NCBI RefSeq assembly: GCF_042676185.1
Contig: NZ_JBHTJT010000008.1
Span: forward strand, 248,001-312,000
DNA: 64,000 nucleotides
Origin: Tropicimonas aquimaris
GTDB lineage: Bacteria; Pseudomonadota; Alphaproteobacteria; Rhodobacterales; Rhodobacteraceae
Reading direction: 5' to 3'
The notes under the pieces were generated by a model. The model had not been told where the DNA came from and ran no database searches. It saw only the letters and a list, made by a program, of their open reading frames with translations. Both the position numbers and the translations under genes were made by a program. This document shows, in pieces, positions 7,945 to 16,705 of this stretch; position 1 is the stretch's first letter; each line of letters begins with the position of its first letter.

Positions 7945-10659
7945 ATGGAGATGGCCCAGAAATCGCAAAGAAATTACCTTCAGGACGTGCTTGAGGACAT
8001 TCCTTGGGAAACGCCATGGAGCACGCCGGAGGCTCGCAAGGGGGCAGCGTCTGTTTTGCCTCTGACTGGAGATATATCTTATCTGGACTCCGTTCTGGAC
8101 AGCGTGGCCGCATCCCTCGCGGCATCGGGGTCCAAGACGTCCAAGGCGGCGATCTCAAGGGCCGGACAGGCCACCGACGCGATTGCCGGGATCACGGGCT
8201 CTGCCCGTGCCTCTGATCTCTGGGACCGGGTCGTTGCAGATCTCGCAGACCGGATCGGAGGCAAGCCTGACGGCGCCGGAACTGGCGGCGACGGCAACGC
8301 CTATGGCGGCGAGGGCAACCCACTGCAGGGTGGCAGCGCTGACAAGGGCGGTGACCGCACCGGCGTCGGCGAAAAGCCCGACAAGGGCAACGACGGCGAG
8401 GGCAACGCTGACAGGGGTGGCAACGGCAACGCCTACGGCGGCGATGGCAACCCTAACGCGGGTGGCAAAGGCAACGGAGAGGGCGGTGGCGACGGCATCC
8501 CCGACAAGCCCGATGACGCCGGCAACCCCGGCCACGGCAAGGGTGACGGCACCGGCGACGGTGACGGGGTTCCCGACAAGCCGGCTCCGGCTCCGACACC
8601 GCCGGACGTTCCGCTGCTGGATCCCGAAACGGTCCAGTACAAGTCCGCCTATACCTTCAGGATTGGCGACATAACCGTCGGCTGGAATGGTGAAACGCTC
8701 GCCACGCGACAGGAGAGCCTCTCCGACACACCGGCGATGACCTCCAAGGCTGGCGTTGAAATGTACGCCATCGACAGCCAGTTCGGCTTCTACGTGACCG
8801 ACTTCATCGGCGCGCAGGACAAGGACTTCGACGATGACTTCGGCGAAGGCTTCGTCGGCGAACTGGCAGGCGGCGGCATCGCCGTGTCCGACGCCCGGAC
8901 CGACACCTTCTCGGTGCCGGCGCGGTTGGGGACATGGCTGGAAGGCATCGGCGGCAACTTCGTCAAGGCATCCACCGAGCACTACTCGGTGATGCAGGCG
9001 ATCCTGTCCGACCAGGCCTATCCGGGTGACACGAGCGGCTACTACCAGCTCGACGACGATCTCCGGATCATCGACTACCGGACCGGTGACGACGGCATGC
9101 CGGTGGACGCCGATGGCAACCCGAGCAGCTCGCTGGTCGAGGATGTCATGCACGGCTTCTACGTGAAGGAACTGATCGGGGCGCTGGAGGTCGCCGGTGG
9201 CTACACCGAGCCGACAGACCTCTACAAGGACTTCGATCGTGCCGGCGCCGTCGACGTCTACTCGGCCTACATGACCGACATCGAGATCGACGGCGTGATG
9301 CGGAACGTGGCGGTCGTGGACATCGGCAACGATGGCACCATCGACTACTACGACAGCAACCTGAACGGTTACGGCGTCTTCGGTCTGGCGGATGTTCTCA
9401 AGCCGAACGAAAGTTCGATCATCGAGGATATCGCGGTCGGCGATGACTACTCGGTCACGCTGAAGGACGACGGCAAGTTGCTCTATCGCTGGGGCAACGC
9501 GGTCAAGCGGCCGAACGACGTCCGGATCGATGCCAAGCTGGATCTGCCGGATGAATGGCAGGTCGACGCAGACGGAGACGGTTTCGCGGATGTTCTGTAT
9601 CGGGTCACGGCCGCCGAGCTGGTGGTGAACCATACGGTCACCAACAACCCGAACGACCAGATCCGGCCGGAGGACTTCGAGAACGAAGCCGCCATCGGTA
9701 TCCTGCCAAGCTACGCGGTGGACGAGAACGGCAATTGGGTCTCGACCGACGACTTCTATGCCGGTGACGGGACGTTCCTGCCGGCGGGCACGGTCCTCCG
9801 CGACTTCTCGTTGATCGACGCCGTCGACGGCTCGATGCTCGACACGATCGGCGGGCTTTCTTCCGACCTGTTGGGCGGCTTCACCGAAGCCTGGTACACC
9901 ACGATGGATCGGGAACCGTTCATGGCCGACCTGAACGAAGACGGGACCGAGTACGACATCGGTCCGCGCTGGCGGCTCCAGCCTGACAAGTACGGGCAGG
10001 ATCTTCCGAGCGTGATCATCCCGCAGGATCCGAGCGAGGCCCCGCCGGTTGCCAATGGAGAGGAGAAGTACGAGGTCGGTGTCGACACCACGACCGTGCT
10101 GAACCTGCTCGACTGGAACGGCACGTCTCCGATGACCCTGAGTGCCGGCTGGATGACCGATGCGGGCGAGGTTTCCGCCAACGGCGTGAACATGACCGCT
10201 GACTTCGATGTCGCCTTCTACATCAAGGGGGACATGAAGCCGGTGAACCTCTACGATGCCCAGCTTCTCATGGAATATGAGGAGGTTGCCATCGAGGCCG
10301 CTGACAGCGTCATCGTCGGAAGCACCGGCGGCGACACCCTCGTCGGTTCCGGAAGCAATACGTTCTACCTCAGCGGTGCCGGTTCGGAGAGTGCCGATGG
10401 AGCGGCGGACCTTCTGGTTCTCGGTTACGGCGAACTGACGGCCGCCGGGGTCGGCACCAACGACGTCTACGCCTTTGCGGCGGACGACGGGGATGCCGTT
10501 GGACTGATCGGGTTCGATCTCGATCCGGACAACTACAACATCCACCTGACGCAGAAGATCGTCGAAGACGATCTGGAGTTGAGCTTCGACGGTACGCAGA
10601 TCGCCACCCTCTACGGTGTGGACGAGTACCTCGGATCCGACGCCTTCTACTTCGCGTAG
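7945..10659 (+). CDS. Large Gly/Asp-rich Ca-loop protein, probable type I secretion substrate
   Basis: An acidic 904-residue protein without an N-terminal signal peptide. Residues about 90-215 are a low-complexity Gly/Asp/Asn/Lys tract with recurring GGxGNxxGGxGN and DGxPDKP units. The rest holds several EF-hand-like loops: DIGNDGTIDYYD, DADGDGFADVLY, DLNEDGTEYDIG. The last 100 residues have an RTX-like GSTGGDTLVGSGSNTFYL stretch and end in a hydrophobic FYFA, as type I secretion (HlyBD-type) substrates do. Start at 7945 or 7951 (MAQKSQ), both after a G-rich stretch. No secretion ABC genes are nearby. A strong terminator follows. Function is unknown: adhesin, matrix or S-layer-like roles are all possible. 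Confidence 0.8.
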   Translation: MEMAQKSQRNYLQDVLEDIPWETPWSTPEARKGAASVLPLTGDISYLDSVLDSVAASLAASGSKTSKAAISRAGQATDAIAGITGSARASDLWDRVVADLADRIGGKPDGAGTGGDGNAYGGEGNPLQGGSADKGGDRTGVGEKPDKGNDGEGNADRGGNGNAYGGDGNPNAGGKGNGEGGGDGIPDKPDDAGNPGHGKGDGTGDGDGVPDKPAPAPTPPDVPLLDPETVQYKSAYTFRIGDITVGWNGETLATRQESLSDTPAMTSKAGVEMYAIDSQFGFYVTDFIGAQDKDFDDDFGEGFVGELAGGGIAVSDARTDTFSVPARLGTWLEGIGGNFVKASTEHYSVMQAILSDQAYPGDTSGYYQLDDDLRIIDYRTGDDGMPVDADGNPSSSLVEDVMHGFYVKELIGALEVAGGYTEPTDLYKDFDRAGAVDVYSAYMTDIEIDGVMRNVAVVDIGNDGTIDYYDSNLNGYGVFGLADVLKPNESSIIEDIAVGDDYSVTLKDDGKLLYRWGNAVKRPNDVRIDAKLDLPDEWQVDADGDGFADVLYRVTAAELVVNHTVTNNPNDQIRPEDFENEAAIGILPSYAVDENGNWVSTDDFYAGDGTFLPAGTVLRDFSLIDAVDGSMLDTIGGLSSDLLGGFTEAWYTTMDREPFMADLNEDGTEYDIGPRWRLQPDKYGQDLPSVIIPQDPSEAPPVANGEEKYEVGVDTTTVLNLLDWNGTSPMTLSAGWMTDAGEVSANGVNMTADFDVAFYIKGDMKPVNLYDAQLLMEYEEVAIEAADSVIVGSTGGDTLVGSGSNTFYLSGAGSESADGAADLLVLGYGELTAAGVGTNDVYAFAADDGDAVGLIGFDLDPDNYNIHLTQKIVEDDLELSFDGTQIATLYGVDEYLGSDAFYFA

Positions 10660-10709
10660 GTGAGTCAGGCGGTCACTGCATGGAAATCAGCTCCATGCTA
10701 CCAACGGGA

Positions 10710-10738
10710 GGCACCGGGCATCGCCCGGTGCCTTTTTT
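10710..10738 (+). terminator. Rho-independent terminator
   Basis: A perfect 10-bp stem (GGCACCGGGC, loop ATC, GCCCGGTGCC) followed by six Ts at 10733-10738. It lies 50 bases after the stop of the Gly/Asp-rich gene and marks it as a single-gene transcript. Confidence 0.95.
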
Positions 10739-10819
10739 CTGGAATGAATCTTCTGACGGCGCGGACCGGCGCTTCCCAGCCTCGAGGGGCGACCCGAGGC
10801 GCGATTCTCGTCGCCGGCT

Positions 10820-11311
10820 TCAATCGTGGCAGCCGGCAGCCGCCTTGTATAACGGGCCCTCGGCCGGGTGCTGCGGGGCACCCCTGGACGGAGCCTTGTC
10901 GATCGGGCTGGCATCGTTCAGCCGCCTGAGGATCAGCGCGCCGGCCGGACAGGCGGCGCGCGGCCCTATCCCGAGCCCAATGGTGAGAAAGGCAGTGATG
11001 CTGGAGCAGACTTCTTCGGGAGGAATTCCGAGAAAACCGTTGCCGGGAACGTCATCCTGCCGGCTTCGGAGGTCCTCCGCGAAGGCCTTCACCAGCCTCT
11101 CGCTGACCTGCCGCCCGAGGGCCGACGGGTCGAGCGACGGGCTCGCGGACCCGATCAGCCCCTCGATCGGTCCTTCGCTGATGGCACTCGCGAGAATTTC
11201 GCGCCCAAGCCTCTCCTCCAGCCATGTATTGCCCGCCACTTTCGACTCGCCCTGGTCCAGGGCAATCGATTCCGCCAGAAGGGCGAGCGTCAGATTTTCC
11301 AAAGACGGCAT
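10820..11311 (-). CDS. Uncharacterised 163-residue protein
   Basis: I do not recognise a family. The protein starting MPSLENLTLALLAESIALDQ has an AGGAG ribosome site eight bases upstream, which decides this start over one 33 bases further up. It is moderately acidic and helical, has a small-residue hydrophobic stretch (SSITAFLTIGLGIGPRAACPAGALIL) near residue 105, and ends in a Gly/Pro/Ala-rich tail. There is no clear signal peptide or catalytic motif. It sits between the secreted Gly/Asp-rich protein and the SARP-like regulator gene, on the same strand as the regulator and 71 bases after it, so it may be co-transcribed with that gene. Confidence 0.6.
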   Translation of the reverse strand: MPSLENLTLALLAESIALDQGESKVAGNTWLEERLGREILASAISEGPIEGLIGSASPSLDPSALGRQVSERLVKAFAEDLRSRQDDVPGNGFLGIPPEEVCSSITAFLTIGLGIGPRAACPAGALILRRLNDASPIDKAPSRGAPQHPAEGPLYKAAAGCHD

Positions 11312-11382
11312 GCATGACTCCTTGCGATCGCGTCGTGCAGTCAAACAAGGCCAGCGTTAGTGCAGCGTGATCCGGCGGAAGG

Positions 11383-13038
11383 TTATTCGAGGCCGCGGAG
11401 GAAATCGGCGTCGGAAAGCCCGGCGCTGCGCATCATCGAGACCGGATATGTCTCGTCCTCGATCAGGCGCCTGACGGTGAATTCGGGTTCGACCGACCGC
11501 AGCAATTCGATGGAGCGGCGCGTCGCTTCCTCGTTATGGGCCAGAGAATAGAGCCCGATAAGGTACCGCAACGGCGGCCGGAACGCGGGGTTCAGCGAGC
11601 GTGAGGTCTCGAGATGGGCCGTGGCCTCCTCGAGCCTGCCGGTGACGGCGGCGGTGAGGGCGACCTGGAATTCCGTCCAGAACCGGAAAGAAGCGTTGTA
11701 GGACAGCATCTGCGCCGTCTTGGCGGCGGAATAGGCCTTCTCGCTGTCGCCGGTGTACAGCAGAGCGGTCGACCAGGACCACCAGGCGAGCGGGTTCGAT
11801 GGGTTCGCCGTGACCGCGATCTTGGAGAGCTCGCGGCTCGCCTGTCCGTCGCGTTCCAGCGCCATCCGCGCATTGGCGACCGAGCAAAGCACGTTGGAAT
11901 TGGTCGGCTCGTCGGCGAGTGCGTCCGCACAGAGCCGCCGGACGGCCTCGGCCGTCTTCGCGCGGTCGACGTCGCAGAACTCCACGTAGCGGATCACTTC
12001 GAGCTGCGCGAGCCAGGCGTCGAACAGGCCGCGGGCCTCGATCTCCCGCGCCCGGAGGAGGAGCCGCTTCGCCTCGTCGAGATCCTTGCGCCGCATGGTG
12101 AACATCTTGCGCAGCGCGGTGTTGGCTAGGGCGTCCGCATCATGGTCGTGCTGGCGGTTCGGGGCGGAGCGACAGACGAGGCCCATCACGGCGACCACCG
12201 CCCGGTGGCTGAGCGCCATGTGCGCGATGCCGACAACGCCCTGAGAGGCGGGTTGGCGGGCGATCACGCTGTCGGTCCAGACGGCGCGTTGCGTACCGCT
12301 TTCCACGATCGACATGCGCAGACCCATTTCTTCCGTGCTGCCAGTCGAGAACGCCTCGACCTCGGCCACGAGCAGGTCGGGTTCAGCCGCACTGGGCGTC
12401 GCGAAATGTGCGTCGATATCGAAGTTCTCGCGCAGGGATTTCGAGAAATGGTCGCAGAATTGCTTCTCGAACATCCGCAGCGCCGAGCCCTGCGCGCTGC
12501 CGAGTTGGAGCACGATCTGCCGCTGCGTGCGGTGATGATGGGCGAGGGGGGTGGAAGGCGCGCGCGGGGGCGGTGCCTGCGTCGGCTCGGCGCCCGTCGG
12601 CTGGCGTTTGCTGCGCATCAGCGTCAACCAGTCGTTGAACTCCGGGCTGTCGACATCGAGCCCCTCCAGGAATTCGGCATCGGGCGTATCGCTGTCGATC
12701 ACCGTGACCCGTCGGGTGTCGAGGCCGACATTCACCCGGTCGGTCAGCAAGGCCGCGTCGAGGGCTTCGGAAGAGCGGCGCAGCGTCCGCAGTGTCTGGC
12801 GCAGGTTGGCCTGGCTGGACTTGGTTTCCCCCTCCCAGAGCTTGTCCTGCAGCCAGACGCGCGTGCGGGTCATGCGGGCCTCGGTGGCCAGCAGCGCGAG
12901 CAACCCCTGGGCCTTGCGTCCGACAGGAGTCACTTCTTCGCCCGCCCGGGTCTCGACCCGGAATCGGCCGCAAAGATGGATCGTCAGTTCCGGGTCCGTG
13001 GTCATGGCTAATCCGTCCGACCGGGGCGCGTTGGCCAC
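11383..13038 (-). CDS. SARP-like winged-helix transcriptional regulator with TPR repeats
   Basis: A 551-residue regulator. Residues about 15-115 form an OmpR/SARP-type winged helix (LTIHLCGRFRVETRAGE...KAQGLLALLA...LQDKLW...SQANLRQTLRTLRR), as in AfsR/SARP proteins. The middle (about 175-290) reads like the ligand-free alpha/beta linker found in related CadC/HilA-like regulators, and residues about 305-545 are helical TPR-like repeats (ALRKMFTMRRKDLDEAKRLLLRAREIEARG and following). The GTG start at 13038 is preceded by AAGGA; an internal ATG at 13005 is possible. It diverges from the haloperoxidase/protease operon across about 80-130 bases and probably controls it. Confidence 0.85.
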   Translation of the reverse strand: MANAPRSDGLAMTTDPELTIHLCGRFRVETRAGEEVTPVGRKAQGLLALLATEARMTRTRVWLQDKLWEGETKSSQANLRQTLRTLRRSSEALDAALLTDRVNVGLDTRRVTVIDSDTPDAEFLEGLDVDSPEFNDWLTLMRSKRQPTGAEPTQAPPPRAPSTPLAHHHRTQRQIVLQLGSAQGSALRMFEKQFCDHFSKSLRENFDIDAHFATPSAAEPDLLVAEVEAFSTGSTEEMGLRMSIVESGTQRAVWTDSVIARQPASQGVVGIAHMALSHRAVVAVMGLVCRSAPNRQHDHDADALANTALRKMFTMRRKDLDEAKRLLLRAREIEARGLFDAWLAQLEVIRYVEFCDVDRAKTAEAVRRLCADALADEPTNSNVLCSVANARMALERDGQASRELSKIAVTANPSNPLAWWSWSTALLYTGDSEKAYSAAKTAQMLSYNASFRFWTEFQVALTAAVTGRLEEATAHLETSRSLNPAFRPPLRYLIGLYSLAHNEEATRRSIELLRSVEPEFTVRRLIEDETYPVSMMRSAGLSDADFLRGLE

Positions 13039-13119
13039 CCTCTGTCCTTACGTTAACGATTTCGCGGGTGCCCGTGAAGTCAGCGTGAGTCAATTGAAAA
13101 GTGCTTTGTTCAAGGGGGG

Positions 13120-14280
13120 ATGTCGGTCACACTGGCGGAATTTCGAGGGACAGAGGGTTTGGATATGGCAAATGGGCTGGCAGCCGGAGGTGGTTTCGGC
13201 GGCGGATTTGGAGGCGGTTTCGGGGGCGGCTTCGGCGGAGGTTTTGGCGGCGGCTTCGGGGGCGGTTTCGGCGGCGGATTCGGAGGTGGTTTCGGAGGCG
13301 GCTTCGGCGGAGCAGGGGGCGCGGCCTCGCCGCTTCTGTCCTCCGCGCTGACGACATCGCACGACGCGCTGGCCGGCTACTGGAACACGGGCTCCGGCCT
13401 GACCAGGCCATCACGGACCTCTGTTGGAAACGACCTGAGTTACCTGTCTCCCGGCCGGCGGGCCGAGGTGCTGCTGGGCCAGATGCTCGGCCCGCTGTCG
13501 GTGAGCAACCCCGCCAAGGGGGCGGCGAGGCTGCGGGTCGGAGAGGCCGATCTCTTCGAGATCCGGAGGCCGGGCGAAAAGGATTTTGAGGAGCAGATGC
13601 GTTACCTGCGCAACTACGCAGACCTGCGCTCGGACCGCATTCCGGAGATCGTCGCCCAGACGGCGACCATCATGCCGTTCTTCGGCACGCTGACCCATCT
13701 GAACGAGACCGCCCGGAAGTCGACGCTGGACCTTCTGGTGCTGACCCAATCCCTTGCTATCGCGCTGGAAATGCAGGTGAAGCATTTCTGCTGGGCAGCC
13801 CGGCCGGTGGAGCGCAGCGAAAAAGTCCAGCCGATCATCCAAACGCCGGACCATTCGAGCTTCCCCTCCGGCCACGCCACCGAAGCCTTCGCGCTGGCGA
13901 CCGTGCTGGACCGGTTGCTGATTGGCGACAAAGGGCCGGTGCAGACCCGCATGGCCTATCTCGCCGCATACCGGATCGCGGTGAACCGGACGATTGCCGG
14001 TGTGCACTACCCGGTGGATTCCGCGGCTGGCGCGGTGCTCGGCTGCACCATCGGCGAGCTGGTCCTTGCCGCGGCCGAGGGGCGGCACATGCGTCCGCGC
14101 GGCTATGGCGGGAAGGGGCCGGGGCAGTGCAAGCTCGACGCCAAGGCGGATTTCGACCTGAGATGGCTCGCCCATTCCTTTTTCGACGAAGCATGCGAAG
14201 AAGGTGGCGGGGTAAAGGTCGAGAAGATCCCGCTGATCGCCGAGCTCTTCAAGGAAGCCAAGAGCGAGTGGCCGTCGTGA
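13120..14280 (+). CDS. PAP2/vanadium-dependent haloperoxidase-type enzyme with GGGF repeat N-terminus
   Basis: A 386-residue protein (371 if the ATG at 13165 is used). All three signature elements of the PAP2/vanadium haloperoxidase superfamily are present in order: K-X6-RP (KHFCWAARP, Lys221), PSGH (Pro249-His252) and R-X5-H-X3-D (NRTIAGVHYPVD, His296). The N-terminal residues 23-62 are ten consecutive GGGF units. No signal peptide is visible. The family covers acid phosphatases and halide-oxidising enzymes; vanadate use cannot be decided by eye. The stop overlaps the next gene's GTG by four bases, so the enzyme and the protease are translated together. Confidence 0.88.
   Translation: MSVTLAEFRGTEGLDMANGLAAGGGFGGGFGGGFGGGFGGGFGGGFGGGFGGGFGGGFGGGFGGAGGAASPLLSSALTTSHDALAGYWNTGSGLTRPSRTSVGNDLSYLSPGRRAEVLLGQMLGPLSVSNPAKGAARLRVGEADLFEIRRPGEKDFEEQMRYLRNYADLRSDRIPEIVAQTATIMPFFGTLTHLNETARKSTLDLLVLTQSLAIALEMQVKHFCWAARPVERSEKVQPIIQTPDHSSFPSGHATEAFALATVLDRLLIGDKGPVQTRMAYLAAYRIAVNRTIAGVHYPVDSAAGAVLGCTIGELVLAAAEGRHMRPRGYGGKGPGQCKLDAKADFDLRWLAHSFFDEACEEGGGVKVEKIPLIAELFKEAKSEWPS
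13186..13305 (+). repeat. Ten tandem 12-bp units encoding GGGF
   Basis: Ten in-frame 12-base units of the form GGN GGN GGN TTY occupy 13186-13305 within the haloperoxidase-like gene. Third-codon positions vary (GGC, GGT, GGA, GGG; TTC, TTT), so the array is constrained at the protein level rather than being a recent exact DNA expansion. It could still slip in replication in units that keep the frame. Confidence 0.97.
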
Positions 14281-16283
14281 CCCGCTGGAGCGCGTGGCGC
14301 CCGGTGCGGGAGCCGGGCGAGTCGCCCTATCACGACTGGTGGAGCAGGATGGAGCGCGGCAGCGGGCATCCCGCGCCCGCGGGCCGGATGCATGACGTGG
14401 TGCCCCTGCGCGCGCTCCTGCCCGGTGCACGCGGCAAACCCGTCGATCCCCGCCTCCGAATGAGCAATGCCCTGACCGCGCCGACCCCGCCGGGCACCTG
14501 GAACGCCGGGTTCAAGGCGCATCTCGAGGCGCAGGGCGACTGGCTGCCGCCTCTGGAGCGTCTGCCCGTGGTGCCAGAGGGCACGGTGATGGTCGGGGTG
14601 ATCGACGCCGACATCCCGCTCGGCCACACCCGCCTTTGCGATGCCGCTGGCAACACCCGCATCGCCGCCGCCTGGCAGATGGGGCTGCCGGACGGGCCGG
14701 ATTACCTTCCGTTCGGCCATGAACTCTACGCCGCCGATATCGACCGCTATCTGAGCGAGTACCGGTCCGGGCCGGAGAACCGGCTCGATCAATCGGCTTT
14801 CGACCGCCGCACCGGGATGGTCAACATGAAGGACCGATACGCACGCCGCGCGCTGGCCAGTCGCTATTCGCACGGCGCGCATGTGCTGGACGTCACGGCA
14901 GGATGCCGGCCCGAGGGCGACCAGGATCCGATTGCCCAGACCCGGGTCCTCGCGGTCAACCTGCCGCCGCGGATCGCCTTCGGCGCGTCGGGCGAGTTCC
15001 TCGACTATTACATGGTGCATGCGCTCCGCCGGATCGTCGACCTGAGCGATGCGATCTGGCTGCGGAACCACCCCGAGCCGGGCGACGGCCCCTACGGCTA
15101 TCCGCTCGTCGTCAACCTGTCCTTCGGCCGTCAGGCCGGGATCAAGGACCGCAGGGGGATATTCGCGCGCGCGGTCAGGCAACTGCTTGAACTGCGGCGG
15201 GCGGATTATGCGCCGATCGACGTCGTGACCCCCGCGGGCAATGACAACCTCGAGCGGATGCACGCGGTTGCCAGCCTCGCACCCGGCCCGAATGGGGCGG
15301 GCGAGGCGTCGGAACTCGAGCTGCGCATCCAGCCGGGGGACCAGTCCTCCGGCTATGTCGAGATCCTGTTCGAGGCGGATGTCGAGGGGCTCGATCCGCG
15401 CTACGCGCCGCTCGAGATCGATGTCGTGCCCCCAGGAGGAACGTCTCAGCCGCGGCGGACCCGCGTGAACGCGCGGTCGCTTTGGGGAGAGGTGGCCGAG
15501 ATCCACTGCGGGATGGACCCGGCCGACCGTCAGGACGGCAAGCAGCTCTTCCGCATCCTCGTCTGCGTCGCGCCGACGAGCCGACCGGGTGACACCGGGC
15601 CTTGCGCTCCGTCCGGCGCGTGGAATATCCACCTTCGCAACAGGGGCGTGCACCGGCTGGAGATCGACCTCAATATCCAGACCGATCAGGCTATTCTGCC
15701 CGGCAGCACCGCCGGCCGTCGCGCCTATTTCGACAGCCCCTATTACCACCGCTACAACGAAGCCGGGCGGATGCTCGACACGGCGGCGACCGAGCCGGTG
15801 CCCGTCAACAGGCCTCCGGGCGCGCCGCCGGGCACTCCGGTTGTGCTGCGCCACAGTACGATCAACGCCACCGCGTCGAGCACGCAGGTCGCCTGCCTCG
15901 GCGGCTACCGGTTAAACGACGGCCGCGAGGCGCCCTATTCCTCCACCGGCGCGGGGGTGCCGCTGCCGAAAGATGGGCGCAGCGCGCCAACGGCGGCGCT
16001 TCCGACCGAAGACGGGGCAGCGATCTACGGCCGGCTCGCTGCGGGCTCGGCCGACGGATCGGTCGTGGCCATGCGGGGCACGAGTTTCGCGGCGCCACAG
16101 GCGGTCCGCTTTGTCGCGCTCGCGCGGCTGAGGGGTGAGCTGGCGAAATCCGGCACCGAGCTGCTGACAGAGCAGGCCAGCAGGGACGAGGCTCAGGCGG
16201 GTTTCCCGACAGGCCGCATGACCGTCAAGTCCGGCGCGGGCCGGATGCGCTCTCCCTTCCCGGAACCCGTGAAACGACTCTGA
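14277..16283 (+). CDS. Subtilisin-like (S8) serine peptidase without a leader
   Basis: A 668-residue S8-family protease. The catalytic triad can be placed: Asp110 in VMVGVIDADIP, His199 in SRYSHGAHVLDV, and Ser603 in RGTSFAAPQA, with the oxyanion Asn322 in VTPAGND. The roughly 280 residues between Asn322 and Ser603 contain a beta-rich insertion, longer than in classical subtilisins. No signal peptide, propeptide or transmembrane segment is visible, so an intracellular or specially exported protease is suggested. The GTG start at 14277 overlaps the upstream stop (GTGA); a longer frame back to 14127 lies inside the upstream gene and is not preferred. Confidence 0.9.
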   Translation: MTRWSAWRPVREPGESPYHDWWSRMERGSGHPAPAGRMHDVVPLRALLPGARGKPVDPRLRMSNALTAPTPPGTWNAGFKAHLEAQGDWLPPLERLPVVPEGTVMVGVIDADIPLGHTRLCDAAGNTRIAAAWQMGLPDGPDYLPFGHELYAADIDRYLSEYRSGPENRLDQSAFDRRTGMVNMKDRYARRALASRYSHGAHVLDVTAGCRPEGDQDPIAQTRVLAVNLPPRIAFGASGEFLDYYMVHALRRIVDLSDAIWLRNHPEPGDGPYGYPLVVNLSFGRQAGIKDRRGIFARAVRQLLELRRADYAPIDVVTPAGNDNLERMHAVASLAPGPNGAGEASELELRIQPGDQSSGYVEILFEADVEGLDPRYAPLEIDVVPPGGTSQPRRTRVNARSLWGEVAEIHCGMDPADRQDGKQLFRILVCVAPTSRPGDTGPCAPSGAWNIHLRNRGVHRLEIDLNIQTDQAILPGSTAGRRAYFDSPYYHRYNEAGRMLDTAATEPVPVNRPPGAPPGTPVVLRHSTINATASSTQVACLGGYRLNDGREAPYSSTGAGVPLPKDGRSAPTAALPTEDGAAIYGRLAAGSADGSVVAMRGTSFAAPQAVRFVALARLRGELAKSGTELLTEQASRDEAQAGFPTGRMTVKSGAGRMRSPFPEPVKRL

Positions 16284-16418
16284 AAGAAATTTTTGACGTG
16301 CCTTCAGGTCCTTGCGGTTGCGTGGGGGCCGCATCACGCATGATTCACGCAGCGGCTGTCATGGTGTCCCTGCGCTTCATTTCCAGACTGATTTGCTCGC
16401 TTCGCTGGGAGATCTGCC

Positions 16419-16688
16419 ATGACCAGAGTGATCAAAGTATTCGCATCAGACAGGTCTGACCTTATGGCGTTTCTTGCCAACAGCCAGACCGGCTTCGGCC
16501 CGGGCTCCTTTGTCCTCCCGCAGCGTCGCGGGGTCGCGACCATTGTCTTCGCGGACAAGTGGGCTGTCGAACTGCTTCGGTCGCGCCGGACGCAGGGTCG
16601 CCGTCTCGAATTTCTCGACATATTCTCCGACCCGCGGGATTGCCTCGAGTTCGACGCCGAGTCGGTCAGCGCCCTGTTCAATACCTGA
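16419..16688 (+). CDS. Uncharacterised 89-residue protein
   Basis: A small protein beginning MTRVIKVFASDRSDLMAFLA with a GGGAGA ribosome site. It is basic in the middle (LLRSRRTQGRRLEF), ends with a short acidic region, and has no cysteine clusters, signal peptide or recognised domain. It lies 135 bases after the protease gene on the same strand and could belong to the same block. I cannot assign a function, and a non-coding explanation is not excluded. Confidence 0.5.
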   Translation: MTRVIKVFASDRSDLMAFLANSQTGFGPGSFVLPQRRGVATIVFADKWAVELLRSRRTQGRRLEFLDIFSDPRDCLEFDAESVSALFNT

Positions 16689-16705
16689 GATCGCGCCAAG
16701 GCGCG

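Noticed and set aside
8155..10545. A 796-codon minus-strand open frame
   Set aside because: Mirror of the Gly/Asp-rich protein gene; the plus frame has structured motifs, Ca loops and a terminator after it.
13186..13305. Possible CRISPR array or minisatellite
   Set aside because: The 12-base units are contiguous without spacers and code for GGGF in frame with the enzyme downstream.
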